The notes beneath the pieces are model-generated. The model made no database searches and had not been told where the DNA came from. It saw nothing but the letters and a program-made list of their open reading frames with translations. From Rostratula benghalensis (lineage: Eukaryota > Chordata > Aves > Charadriiformes > Rostratulidae): a stretch of 64,000 nt of DNA. The stretch lies in assembly GCA_013399305.1 (NCBI GenBank), contig VXAI01000163.1:1738782-1802781 (forward strand). Direction: 5' to 3'. The translations under genes were made by a program, and so were the position numbers. Shown here piece by piece: positions 1 to 12,788 of this stretch. The first letter of the stretch is position 1. Every line of letters begins with the position of its first letter.

Positions 1-2714
1 AACAGCATTGAATTGGTTCACAGTATATACTGCTCAGCTTGAACAATGAACTAATTTCCTTCTTTTCTTCTTCCGAGTCTTTCCTCGCCCACTAATTGAA
101 TTTTCCTCTCCTAATTACCCCGTGTAATTTCTGTTGAACACTACTACTCAAAAACATTGCTGAATATCCTTTGTATGTGTTTTCTAAGGAGCGAGAAGGC
201 TTTGGAGAACTGTTTTCTGTGGAAATCACCTCAGGCAAGAAGGTTAAATAAGCATAAGATGGCATTTTTGATGCACAGAGTTCCTCTCCTGGAACCACTA
301 CAGCCTCTGGCAGGCAGAGGCAGCATCACTGCACGTAGGTGCTTCTAATGTGGAAGATGGGCTATAAGCAATTACAAGAGATGGATGACAACTACAGCGC
401 CCACGGAAGCGGAGGTGACGGGAGTGAAACGTGGCACCCACACCCCACTGCTGCCTCAGCTCGCTGTGATTCAGAGCTCAAACCTGGACCAACGATCATA
501 TTTATATGCTCCCTTTTCTTCTCATATAGCCTGTGTTACCTTGGTGTTACCAACCAAGGCTGGTAGCTTCTTTCCTAAAAACTCCTAAACCAAGACATCT
601 TAAACTGCAGTTTCAGTCTTGTGGTATCTTTTAGTTTTAGGCATGTTCAGAATACATATAGTGGTGTAAGCTTATGTAGTTTACATAGCCCTACATGGTG
701 ATTCTGTGGTTTTGACCAAACTCTCAAGAAATCTCTAGAGCAGGCACGAAACTGAAGCCTGAACAGAAATGCTTTTGAAAACTGCTAGTAGAGAAGCTGC
801 TAAAAAGAGAATATGATTTACTGACTATGCAGCGCTGATCAGTCTAAATGGGAAGATGAGCATGAGAAAGAAGCCAACATCTTTCTCAGAATTAAGTCCT
901 GTGTGACACGTCATGAGAAGTCCTGATAACTGGTATGGATGCTTTTGAAGGAATATACAGCCTTCCTGAGCTGTCTCGACCCCTCGTCTCGATTGCAAGA
1001 AGTGGGATCCACAACCCCTCAGAACAGGCTGTAGATTAACCACAAGGCACTTGATTGTCACTTCTTTTGGTCTGGAAAAGGACGAGGTAATCTGAAAAGG
1101 AATTACTGCCTTGAATTACTTCCATGTTTTTTTGTCAAAAAAAAAAAAAAAAAAAAAAGATGTAGACAATTATTAAAGCTATATTTCATTGAAGACCTTT
1201 CAACAATTTTAACTGTGTGAACGTTTTCTTGAGACTTCAGTGGTTCTGTTCTATGAGGGAGTAAACCCAGTCAAATGTCTTTCTGGTATCTATTGGCAAC
1301 AACTGAAATCCCAAATCCAAATACTAAGATCCTACCTCTTTTATGGCAGGTATATACAGTGACCACTAGATTTTATTCTCTGTCATACTACAAAACCTTA
1401 CCAATTTATACATTTGCCATACAGACTCCCAGTTCTTACAAGCAGGAATGAGCTTGTGTCAAACAAGGAAATATAGCAATAATTTTTACTGTTTCTCCTT
1501 GTCAACAGTTTTCTATCTTTAATTTTGTAAACAATAAATCTAGTAAAACAGGTTTTCAAAGAAAAAACAAGCCAATGCATACTTAAATGAGAACAAATTT
1601 TTTGCCTACTGTTTATGCTTTTGAAAATTTCCTGCCGCTTATTTTTCTGTAACTGAATATATTTACTATTTGTAAATACTGCATTCATCACAGAGAAGGC
1701 AGTAATTACTCCTTTATTAAAACTATATTTTGCATCAATTTTTTCTGAACGTCATTCTCGAAAGCTCTAGTGCCTTTATGGTCTGCAGTAAGAATTCAAA
1801 ACCTTCAAGATATGTCCTTAGGGTCAATCACGTATGTGACTTGTATCGTCCCCATTGCAGTCCATTAAAATATTGCTGAATTGTAAAAGGCTCAACACCT
1901 GCCAGTTCCCCTCTGCGATTTCCTCAGCGGAGTTTTAAAGACAATAGTCTTCAAAATTACTGAACGCTCCCTGCAGCCTTCCACACAGATTAACCTCATC
2001 TTTCTGCGTGCTCTGAAGAGCTGTGTCTAGAATAAGCATGGACAAAAGCGATCCTTTACCAATTAAAATGTTTTTTCAGGTTGGAGAAAAACAAAGAGCA
2101 CTAGAAACTCTCAGTTCCTTGCTCATCTCTCCTTATGTTATTGTGCAAGGGCAATCTCCTGGTTTCCTTGAACATCTGGTGCTCTTTCTAATTCTACTAC
2201 TAAGCACATTTGGAGGAGAGATAAGCAATTGCACAATTTTGCTATAGTGATAAGGCAAGAACCTTTGGCACTAGATTAATTTCCCTTGGGAATTACCAAT
2301 GATTCTATCATCGTATTTCACAATAAACCAGCTTCTGAATCCTATCACTTTCCTCTGAAAACTTCATAGCCACCACCATATGCTCATTCTACCTATCTGT
2401 TATATCCCTTCTTATTTGAAATACAATCTAGCAGTGCCAAACTGCAGCTGAAATGACCATACTACAATTAATCCTTTCAGCCAGAATACAATCAAAAGTA
2501 AGAATTTGAAAAGCAGTGTTCCTACATCATCGTTGATTCCAGGGTCCTACATATCTGTGCTTCCCCTACTTTCAACTACCCTAAAGACTCATCAGCCAAC
2601 AACTCTAAGAACAAAGGGAAGGGCAAACATTTTGATCTTTGAAAAATCTCCAAAAAGATCTTTAAAAGAAGGATTTAAAATCCTGCTCTCTCCCCCGGAG
2701 TCAGACACTCCTAC
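1..2714 (-). other. HIVEP1 intron 8 (partial)
   Basis: AT-rich intron sequence that runs off the left edge. I see no exon resembling the C-terminal part of HIVEP1 (the Pro/Val-rich region with repeated PGLQ motifs in human), so the remaining coding exons are outside. It holds a 22-A tract at 1137-1158 and nothing else recognisable. Confidence 0.8.
1137..1158. repeat. A22 homopolymer
   Basis: An uninterrupted run of 22 A. No LINE body was recognised upstream, so it is listed as a simple repeat. Confidence 0.95.
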
Positions 2715-3232
2715 CTTTGTAAGAGCTGCAGTTGATAGTAAGGAGTGGCCCAAGGCTGCTTCTGGATCAGGGTAATCCACAGACATCTGGCGTCCTGGAG
2801 ATGTAGGAGCGACGTCTGCCAGCGCTGCACTAGCACTGTGGGGACCCACTCCTCTCTCCTGGGCTTTATCCTCATGTGCTTCCTGATGGGCCAGTTCTGC
2901 TGGTGACCTGGAGGTCCTGCTAACCGACTGCACTGCGCTAAGGACAGTCATCTTCGTCAGCAGCGCTTTTGGCAGACCATCCATAGAGTCCGTGTGAACC
3001 CCAGCAAAACAGTCTGGAAGTCTGATGTCTTCATCAGCGCTGGGGGTATCCTGCAGGCCGTGTCGAGAGGGGTGATGCTGGGGGCTGGCCGTCACCGAGG
3101 GGGTTGTGGACAGAACTGACTCAGCCTGACTGTCTTCATCATCATCTTCATTGTCATTTTCATCTTCATCTGCGCCATCAGACTCCTCCACATCATATCC
3201 TGACCGGTCATAGCCGTATCTTTGCTTCTCCC
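2715..3232 (-). CDS. HIVEP1: HIVEP1 coding exon 8 (518 bp): acidic tract and region after ZAS2
   Basis: The exon follows the acceptor TTTTACAG and ends ACAAAG before the donor GTAGGA; it is 2 + 172 codons, ending in phase 0. It starts [20 protein letters not shown], then a strongly acidic Asp/Glu run ([18 protein letters not shown]), then conserved SVTASPQH and [11 protein letters not shown], and ends near RQMSVDYPD. The order matches human HIVEP1. The acidic tract next to a ZAS domain is a family feature and may act in transactivation or as a counter-ion patch for the fingers. The stretch between TVLSAVQS and RQMSVDYP is clearly less conserved than the rest. The reading frame continues past the donor into intron for a short distance, so the exon end is set by the splice site and by homology. 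Confidence 0.94.
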
Positions 3233-6200
3233 CTGTAAAAGTGGGAATTAGAAGGTAAGCCTATGGAGGTCCTGGACTGATTGGGGGAGGAAGTGAGAAG
3301 GAGTAATTGGAAACACTAAAACTCTGTGTCCTGTGCATTTTTTGGACAGATTCCATGGCATCAAAGGAATGGGGAAGATTCTCTTTATTTTCAAGGGTAC
3401 GTATTTAATTATACAGCTACATCATCTTTCACCTTCTGCTTCCATGTTGTTTTTAACCTTCTGAGTTTGGCTGTTTTCTTTTAAACCATGTATAACCATT
3501 TGCTCACCCTTCACTCTTTCGCCTGGGGAGAAGTGAGCAGAGTCCCACTTCATTAAGTTCCCAGTGACGACATACGAAGCTGGTCTGCCAACCCTGAGCG
3601 GTGGGATATTCTCTAGCTGGTTCTGACTCATAAGTGGGTGTCCTTGTACCTAATATGAATCACTGCTGCAAAGGTTTTTGAAGGATGCAAACAGAAAGAC
3701 TGGAGGCTGTTAGTCAGGAATCTGTCTCGTTAACAGGCAAGGGAGACCAAAATTAGACTTTACAGATTTCTTCACTTGGCTAAGATTTTGAAAGGTGTCC
3801 TAGGAGGCAAGAAAGCCCTAATCCTAACAAAACTTACCCATGCATGAAACTTTGCTCACATGGAGAAGCCCTCCTGACTTCAAGTCTTTAAGCCAAACTG
3901 CTGTCTAGTGGTAAATTTCTCTACAAAATACAGCTCTACTGCAGCTTTTCACCTTCTTTTATATCATAACTTGGAAAGAAAGAATCGTCTTTACTAAAGA
4001 GACAAAAAAATCCCATCTGCTGTATCTGATTCCAAGCCAGACTGTCTGGGATCGTATTTTATAAAAGACAAAATGCTTTGAGTGCACTAATATTTTATAT
4101 TTGATTAAAGGTCTGTCTGCTGAGGTGTCCAAAAAAAATATCAGCATAAAAATAATTTGGCTCTGTGAAAGCAATAAGGGCTGGTTAGTTAAAATTTTGG
4201 AGATCCTGTTCTAGGGAAATCTACACAGCAGCTTACCATCAAAATGAACGATTCTGAAAAAAAGCAGATCCTTAAAAGAATTTGAGTGTACTACCAATAC
4301 TTTAGGCTGCGACATTACCAAAACAAGCATCTTGAACTCCAGGTACAATAAATGGGTTTAAATGAGCTACCTCTCAATAAGTTACTCACCATTATTATAA
4401 GCCTTCACGGTTTCAAATGAGCGATGCAATTAGGAATGAGACTAATAGCTTCTTTGAAAAAATCCTTCTCTAATAACTTTTCCCCTCTTTGCCTACACAG
4501 TAATTTGTACATTAACTAAATATGGAAACTATAGGTTTTTCTACATTTACTACAGCAGGCCTGAAACTGAAATGTTATTAAAAGTACCCCAAATCCTCCA
4601 GGTCACTGGAAGGATGCTAGCAAAAATATATCTTTCAGAATTTTTAATAGTCTTCATTTATAATTCTCATCTACAGACAAAGCTGTTCAAAAAAGAAAAT
4701 ACATTTTAGTGGAAAAATTAATTCAGTAAGGTTGATTCCAAAAATATGGCAAGTAGCATTGTTAAAAATATTATTAACAAAACCACATGGAGTTATTTAA
4801 CATTTTTTCCCCTATACTTCTGTCATTTCTCTTCTTTACACACAGTGTTTCTTCACCATTAATTTGCAAAGCAAACACATCTAAAATGTTAGAACCTCTA
4901 CATATGTTTAATTTCTGAACAGAAATAATTTCCCTTCAATGCCTCTTTAACAGTTCTTGAAGTCTTCTCCATGTGTTTCATCTGAAGGGTGACCCACGCA
5001 TTTCCTGCAACTCTTTAAATAACGTATGGGGCATTGCAAAATCTTGGATTTTGGTCTGGACTCCCTCTTACCTTTGGTCCTTTCACCAACATCACATAAC
5101 TATTCTCTGGGAAATCCTACCGTTCCTTTTGTTTTTTCTCCCTCTCTCCATGAGAATCACATATTCTGTGAAAGTTGATGTGAATCACCAATGACTGTCT
5201 CCACTGGCAAGAGAGACTACCTGAAATGATTAGTCTGACTTGGCACATTTGTAAAGCAAGGAAAACATATGCTCAAACAATGCCCTGATTTATAATAAGA
5301 AACTATCTTTTCAAAACAGCATTTAAAAACTGGACAGGATTTACTAGCAAATGCTGCTTATGTAGAAATGTTCTGCATGTGTCTCGGCTTTCTAGAATAA
5401 AACCATAGAAAGGGAGAGGGGAACCGTGTGTGGGGGACAGATTCCTTACATGCAGGACTCCGTGGGATATCATTTCCCTCTATTGTTTCCCTGTTTACCT
5501 CCACCCTCTGTGTATTTGCCAGCTTCTATTTCAGTGGGGTTACCTGGAGCCAGAGCCTTGCAGTGTAGGCGAGGTGACAGCGATGAATGTAGTTCCCATA
5601 CTCCCACACCTCTTGGAAATGGCAGATTGAAAAAAAAACACCAAAACATTCCTGACTTGCTCGCTCTGGAAACGCACAAAGGAAGATTCTGCTCTGGCTT
5701 TTTCACCTGTGTGCATGTTTGCTGAAACAAGAGGTGCCCAAACCTTTGTCATTAGTGATCCCCTTAAGCACCACTGTGAATCAGCGGAGTTGGGAGAGGA
5801 CCCAGTGCTGGAGTCCTAAGCGGTGGAAGGACCCGGGCAAGTTATGGGTCTTCTCTGAATGAGGCATTGAGCTGAGGCTGTGGCCACTCCTTGTGGTGAA
5901 AGACTCTCTTCCAAGCACTGTCTTGTTAACCAAGCAGTATTGGCTCCAATCCATTTTAGTAATGGTACGCTGCCTACTAAAGTTCCCTTGCAGTTTTAAT
6001 TGGGGAAAAATTAATTCTTCACTTCCTATCTTAAACTATGCACAATTATAACCATATGCTTATGTAGCTGATACATGTAACTGCAACTGACTCAATTTCC
6101 AAAGGGAACTAAATGACTTCTGTGTTTAACTTTGTGTGAGGTTGTAAAGCAGTGTGGGATATTTTAGAATGAAGGATGTGTCATAAATTTAAAGGCCACT

Positions 6201-7086
6201 AGCATATGGGGAAATGGCTTTTGGCATGAAAGTTCACAGGGTTTTGGTTTGGTTTTTAAAAAAAAAACAAAAAAAAAACCAGAAAAAAAGTTTCACAGTA
6301 TTAAGTGAGGGCTGTTCTGCTCTATGAAAGCTACTTCTCTTCCAAATTTGTAACTCTGACAATTTTAACAGAGAGACTGTTCAAGACTCGCTCATTTATT
6401 TTTTTTTTTATAAAGAATGTTTTTGGAACAGTAGGGAATGTCTCTCATCTCAACTGTTGCAAACTTTTCTTTTAAGCCCTTAGCAAGAGTCTTCTTCTGG
6501 GACTTCACAGAGGGAAGTGGAACTTTTGGCTACAGTCATGAACTCTGCAAAAACTAGGAACAGCTGGAAATAAAAGTATAATAGAAATGTGGACACAACT
6601 TTTGATTGGAGGTTTTGCTCACATGCCAGCTATAATTGTATTGAAAAAAAATATTGAGTTTTTAATACTAAGTATTGAAGTAAGTGTATACAAATCACAG
6701 GCCAAAATCATCTTAGTCCTTCATTTATTTTGTTATCAGTCCTCAGTTAGCTAATCAGCTCTATATTGTGTCTGTGGTGGTGATGAGCTTGTTGGCAAAG
6801 GCTCTGTTGTACTGACATTTTACCTCAAAGTGGAGAAAGAAAAAGCTTGAAGTTCTTTAGCACAACAGCATTAGCTGGACTTATCGGCATCCTAATATGT
6901 CCATTAGTGAAGTGCCTGGGGCTGGTAAGTCCATGAACTGCTTTTTCCAGTTGTGATGCTATGAATTAGGTAACTGAAATAGGTCTCTCCCTGTACTTTA
7001 TTTCAAAAGCTTTTTTCCTACAGGAATCTTTCCCTGTACCTGGTTTTAGCAACAGTTATCCAATTATCACCATACTGCAAAGCACT

Positions 7087-7250
7087 GTGGGCTTTTGACT
7101 TTCATCCCTAAGGGTATGGCAAGTAACAAAATAAAACTGACTAAAAAAAAGTAAGAGTAGCTTCTGCTTCTTGGAAAAGATTACTTACACCTAAGCCTTC
7201 CTGGGTAACCTGTATATTGTAAATCAACCCTAACATTAGCAAGGTTATTC
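7087..7250. repeat. Diverged duplicated block, copy 1
   Basis: The sequence from TGTGGGCTTTTGACTTTCAT through GGTATGGCAAGTAACA, TTACACCTAA and CCTGGGTAACC to CATTAGCAA recurs in the same order at 8202-8400. Neither copy resembles CR1 or the LTRs in this window. Confidence 0.8.
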
Positions 7251-8201
7251 AGAATCTCAAATTACAGCTTTTAATTGTCATATTATCACCAACTGGTCCA
7301 TCACATGACCGGACCTACCAGGCCTCACGACAGACTTTGCAATTTCTGCACCACAGCCAGTGACCAAGTTCAATAGCTTATAACTTAATCATGTTTTCTT
7401 ATAACTGAAGCATATTTAGGTAGATTTTCACGTAAAGAGCAAAATGTTAATTTTCATTCTTTCATTGGCAGGAAGACAAGAAAGACTTGAAAATATAAGC
7501 CCAGACTGCTGAAGTTTTACACTTTCCTAAGCAAATGGACAGTTACATAGGTAACTATGGCTCTTAGACAGATTTAAGACATAGCTTACTCAGTATCTGT
7601 TGGTCTGTTCACTATTGCCACCTAAATTTTAATTTACTAAATTTACTGGCTTTTAGAACCTGAGTAATTGAAAGCAGTGTTTATCACCTCAAATCGTGGA
7701 AGTATCTTCAGTTATGGATAAGTATCTACACAAAAGCATTTAATAATAAAGCATCTGTTCTATATTATTCATTCTCCATCAAACTCAAGAAAAAAACCAT
7801 ACTACAGCAATAAAGGCAGAAATATTTTTTAGTCTGTCATCATATTGTCATAAACTTGAAAGTAATCAAGCCATCTACACACTGTTTTTCTCAACAATAA
7901 CAAACTTAGACTTGCCTTTTTTACCTGTTGTATTGGTCTTGCAATTGAGTGTTCCACCATTTAAACAAATTTTAAAAACAAAGGCTAAATATAGTAGTGA
8001 AACATCACTAGCATCTATACCCAAACTTACTGCCTCCTTGTCTTTCCAAGTCTGTTCATGGGATTTACTTGACTGATTTCAGTCATGCTTCAGCTACTGT
8101 CCACTGCTCATCATCATCAAACAGGACTCACAGTGACATCTACTGGGTTAAATTCAGACTGGTCACAGCCAGTGCTCCTCAGAAATGAGGAAAAAATAAC
8201 C

Positions 8202-8400
8202 CTGGGCTTTTGACTTTCATTTCTGAAGGTATGGAAAGTAACAATAAAACTAGCCAAAAAAGCTAGGATAACCGCTGCTTCTCTGAAGAGATTTTTTACA
8301 CCTAAACATCTAAAAAAACCAATAAAAAATAATTTTTTACACCTTTACTTCCTGGGTAACGTACATTGCAAATTAACACTAGCATTAGCAACCCTATTCC
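8202..8400. repeat. Diverged duplicated block, copy 2
   Basis: Same order of landmarks as 7087-7250: CTGGGCTTTTGACTTTCAT, GGTATGGAAAGTAACA, TTTTACACCTAA, CCTGGGTAAC, AGCATTAGCAA. It carries an extra segment of about 40 bp in which the TTTTTTACACCT motif is itself repeated. The copies are about 1.1 kb apart in direct orientation. Confidence 0.8.
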
Positions 8401-8750
8401 TAGGCTGTAGGTGTAGGGCTCCAGCATGCTTAATGTACATATAGTTGAAGATCAGACACCAGCAGCGGAAAAAAAGAAAGAATTAAAAAAATATTTTGCT
8501 TAAGTTATACAGAAGCAGTCTTCCACTCAATTTGCAAATGGAAGATCTTATTGCAGGGATTTTCATTTATTTTCACTCCTAACATGTAGGTGCAGTGAAA
8601 ACACACACAGACTGAGTCATGAGTAAGCTAATGAAGAGCCATGGAAACTCACTTAAGGTCTACTTTAAGTAATGTATAGCTAATTAACTTAGAACCATTG
8701 TATCTTTAGAAGGGTTTATTTAATACTGCAGAAAATGGAAGCGTTTTTTA

Positions 8751-8790
8751 AATATATATATATAGGTGTGTGTGTGTATACATATAAATA
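8751..8790. repeat. TA/GT compound microsatellite
   Basis: A short (AT)n run is followed by (GT)n and an ATACATATAAATAC tail. It is simple sequence in intron 7. Confidence 0.9.
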
Positions 8791-9406
8791 CGTACCTGAA
8801 ACTTACAATTAGGTCTTTTCACTGGTAAAATAATGAAAACTGGGGGGTAAAATTTCTCTGCAGAGATCATTTAAACAAGTTCGGTCCATCTACTGATTTA
8901 ATTATTAAATAACTATCAGGTGTCCCACACCATTCATTTATTAGCTTACATATGAAATATTAGAGGTTTAAAGTTCACAACTGTTTTAATTTGAGGACAA
9001 ATTGTTGTTGTTTTTAAGACTGCACAGCAAAACGCTGGGTCAACATGGTCAGAGAGGATATCCCCAGTTGCAGTCTGTCACACTAAACTGTTCACCTCGT
9101 CTGACAATTTAATTCAGATATTAACATTCCTTACATTGTAACCCTGTATTTTGGTGACAAGAACATTCCACAGAGCAGAAGATGAAAGATAAATGGATGA
9201 GGGAATGGTTTTGAATACAAAAAGCCAAGCTAGAAAGTATTTACTAATACCCAAATGATGACAAGTCCAAATACAAAGAATGCTATGTTAAAAGCTCTGA
9301 TCACATATTGTCTCAGACAGCTAGAGAGCATCTCTTTTCTTTTTTCCCTAGACGCCACAGCACAACAAAATCTCAGCCTCTCAGATTACTGAAAACCAGG
9401 CTCTGT

Positions 9407-9426
9407 CTGTGTGTGTGTGTGTGTGT
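9407..9426. repeat. (TG)n microsatellite
   Basis: About ten TG units in intron 7. Confidence 0.93.
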
Positions 9427-12400
9427 ACGCCTGCCTGCGAGTGTGCAGGCCTCAGGACCGCACACAATTTTGGACTTTTCCAATCTGTGTGCACTATTAA
9501 TCTGTACTGCTATCACACGTCAGTGCTGACTCCTCATACGAATCTAAAAACTGATAAACTCAAATCATTGTGGTCGCCTATGCTCTAAAAAAACCACCTA
9601 CATAAAACCAGAACCAGCAAATTCCTTCGTAAATGCAAGCTTGATGGCTGTTAAATTTCTGACTAGGTCTCTGATTCCAAGTCCAGTGGAAAATTCACAG
9701 CTTAGTTACTTTAAGCAAAGGAGTAGATGTTTTTATCAGCATAAGAATAATCGGTATTCCAAGTGTTTGGATAATAAATTAGAGACTGACAGACAGACAT
9801 TCTCTGCATCAGGAAACAGGCCAATCTCACATGGCCTATGGGAAGAAGAAAATTTTTTTTTCCTGAGGTCATAATTAGCTCTTATCAGAATTTCCTCACC
9901 TTCCTCTACAACATCTCACATTGCCTTCCAGCTAAGGAAAGAGATGGGACTGAGCAGACCACTCTCTTAAGAAAGAGATCATTTTATTACTAATAGCAGC
10001 TCCTAAATTAAAAAACCAGTATGCGTTTAAAGACATCATTTTTTACATCACCAAAAGGATACATGACAAAAAATCCCCGCCATGAGCACACAGCACAGAG
10101 AGGAGGGCCCAAGATGTAAGGTGGCCACAAGTGCAGCTCAACACCCAAGGCCCATCACGTTTTCCTTCATGGGTGACACCCTGCTAAGGCAGGGCTGTCC
10201 AGAGAGCCCAGACCTGGCGTGAGGGGTGCTGCCCCAAACACCAGCCCTGCCGCACTGTGCTGCACTGCCCTTGGGGAAAGGGCAGCCAAACAGGTAGTCG
10301 GGGCATTTCTGGTTAACTGAGGCTGCCTTCACACCTCAAAAAACCCCATATATTCAATCACGTTCAACTGTAGCCAAAAAATTTGCATGTTCAGGATTTT
10401 CAGAGAGGGCAGCAGAACCACCTACATTTGAAAAAATCACATATGCAAATACTTCACACTTTTTTTTTTTTTTTAACTCCCCCTCCTGACTCTTTGCCTT
10501 AAAAATGGGCCAACAAGCAAGTTTCTGTATTAGCATGAGAAATAGCATGAAGTGTGCCTAGGTGAGCTGAGAGATGAAACCGCATTTTTGAAGTGTACAG
10601 TTACTCAGTGAATTTACATAGATAATTGTAAATGTGTTAGGCAGCAACGGGAGAGGCTGGACTGGTTCAGCTGCAGCAAATGTGTTTATGATGGGTTTAA
10701 TTATTCAGCTTCTTGGATGGGACTTTTGTGCTGAGCTTTGTGCTGCTGTGCTGGTTTTGCTCTGGGTACCTAAGCTAGATCGTTTAGCGAAGACAGGGAT
10801 TTTATCACCAAGTTGTTTTTTGTTTACAGGTTCTTAGTTAAAGAAAGAAGTGTTGCCTGCTTTATTTTGAAAAAAAAAACAAAAACAAACAACAAAACAA
10901 AACTGAAACAAAACAACCAACCCAGTCAAAAAAAACATTGCAGTCTTATAATTAAATTTCTGGAAGAGTTTCATGGATTACGTGGCAAATCCTGTTGAAT
11001 GTTTATCTAGCTTTTTTTTTCCAAAATATTTTGTTTTGTTAAGTAATTACCGTGCTGAAACAAAGAACGTATTTCAGAGACTATATGATTTATTTATACT
11101 GTGGTTACACACACCCATACATGTTATGTAAAAAGAGAGAGCCTTTCTCTCTCAATTAGTCTTAGAGCCAAAGTAAAGCTATCTTTCAAGAAATGTTTGA
11201 AATGGCTTACTTCTACTGGGTGTTAGGAATAATTCTGTTAACATTTGAAACATTTCCCATTACATAAAACTACAAATGCAGATTTTAATGTATGCAATTG
11301 GGAATATCGATTTATCAATCAATAAAATGTTTTCCGTTCCTAGTAAATGGAAATACCTGTTCAGCTGTAGTTTATAAAACTAAATAAAATGTCACAAGCT
11401 GCAGAACAGTGCTTGAAAAAGTTGCAACGATTTTCCTGTCATGTGAAGGCTAAAAATGTTAATGACAACTGTTCCTTTGTGAGAAAAGGACAGTAATTTG
11501 TACTGCCGCCTATCTTCCGTCTTATTTATTTTGTAGCTCAAATTGCAAAGGGGAACTTTTTTTTAGCTTACCAAAAAGGAATCTATCGAAGAATGCCAAA
11601 AAAGGGAAAATGCAGGTTTCTTTGTACCTAGAGCACTACTGAATCATAGCAGCTGAGTCATATTCCCAGCATTATTTAGAATTAGGTTCAAGCCGATTCG
11701 CTTGTTCCGTTTGCGGTTGTCACATGGGAGCAAGTGCACTCATCTTTCTTGCCCTTTATTGTTTAAATAAAGATCCCCACTGCTTTCTTGTCTCAAAACC
11801 TCGTCCGCAATCTAATAAAATATTCCACTGAAGGAAGATAAGTACAAGTCAAGGCAACAGGACTCGTCTCCCTACCGAGAAACAGGAGGAAGGAGAAAAT
11901 GCCACCACTGCTCTGAGATCCGAAACAGAGTCCGAATGCACAACCCTGTTCTCCATCCCACGGGGCCTGGTGCAGCTACATCTTTCTTATGCTGAGCCAA
12001 ACCTACATGATCTTGGTTTGGCCCTCTTGGGCTGTCCTTGATCTCGTCTCCACTTCATCAGAGCCACCAGTGCTGAATTCCAATTATTAGCAAATACATT
12101 CATCACTAGCAGAGAAGTAGAACAGGTCAAGCTGAAAAATGTTCATAATTTCTAAATGATCTCTATCTGCTGATATATACCCAACTATTTGTAGAAGGAG
12201 GACAGAACTCTACATTGGAAGATGATCAGCCTCTTTGCAAAGCACTCAGCAACATATTTGCAATTCGGGTGGCATGTTAGTGATATAATTTTTATGAAAT
12301 GCGTATCTCAAAACTTTGACAATTTCATGCACAACTATTTTCAAAGAAACACGATATTTGACTATATTTTTTTTTCTAGGCGAACAGCTGTTTTTCTGGT

Positions 12401-12683
12401 ATTTTCAGTCTTGTCATATTTATCTGTGAAACTGATAAAGTTAAACTGCATAACACATTCTGAAGAATTCAGCAGCAATTTATCTTCAGCATATGCTTGC
12501 CATTTCTTTTAGTGAAGGTTTTCCCAGTATTTCTTACTCCTCTGCACTAGCTTCTAAGATTTGTATCTCTGTATCTGTTCCCTGTACAAGAATTTAAAAA
12601 CTTTGGAAAAGAAAAGGTAAGAAACTAGGATGACAAAATAAATACAAAAATGTAGTAAAGAAAGAAAGATTTTAATTTCTTAC

Positions 12684-12788
12684 CAAATTCTTCTTCTCCA
12701 TCCTGGTCATCTATTAAGCCTACCGAGACTCCCAAATCCATGCATTTCTTGCTATGTGCCTTTGACTTCATATGTTTTGTTAAATTTC
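12684..12788 (-). CDS. HIVEP1: HIVEP1 coding exon 7 (105 bp): end of ZAS2
   Basis: The acceptor is TTTTTCTTAAG and the donor is GAATTTG/GTAAGA. Phase is 1 on entry and 1 on exit, so the 105-bp exon could be skipped without a frameshift, but the second ZAS2 finger would then lose its zinc-binding His residues. The peptide begins [16 protein letters not shown], which supplies those His residues, then [20 protein letters not shown]. The human counterpart is [21 protein letters not shown] (TTA)n microsatellite lies just upstream of the acceptor. Confidence 0.95.

Larger units (their letters stand above)
3233..12683 (-). other. HIVEP1 intron 7 (about 9.45 kb)
   Basis: Intron between the last ZAS2 exon and the acidic exon. 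It contains TA/GT and GT microsatellites, A-rich runs at about 6258-6290 and 10869-10940, and a diverged internal duplication (see 7087-7250 and 8202-8400). No exon-like or RNA-gene sequence was recognised in the remainder. Confidence 0.85.

Noticed and set aside
2592..2714. Extension of the 518-bp exon reading frame to a stop further left
   Set aside because: The donor ACAAAG/GTAGGA at 2715/2714 fits the splice consensus, and the frame beyond it has no similarity to HIVEP1.
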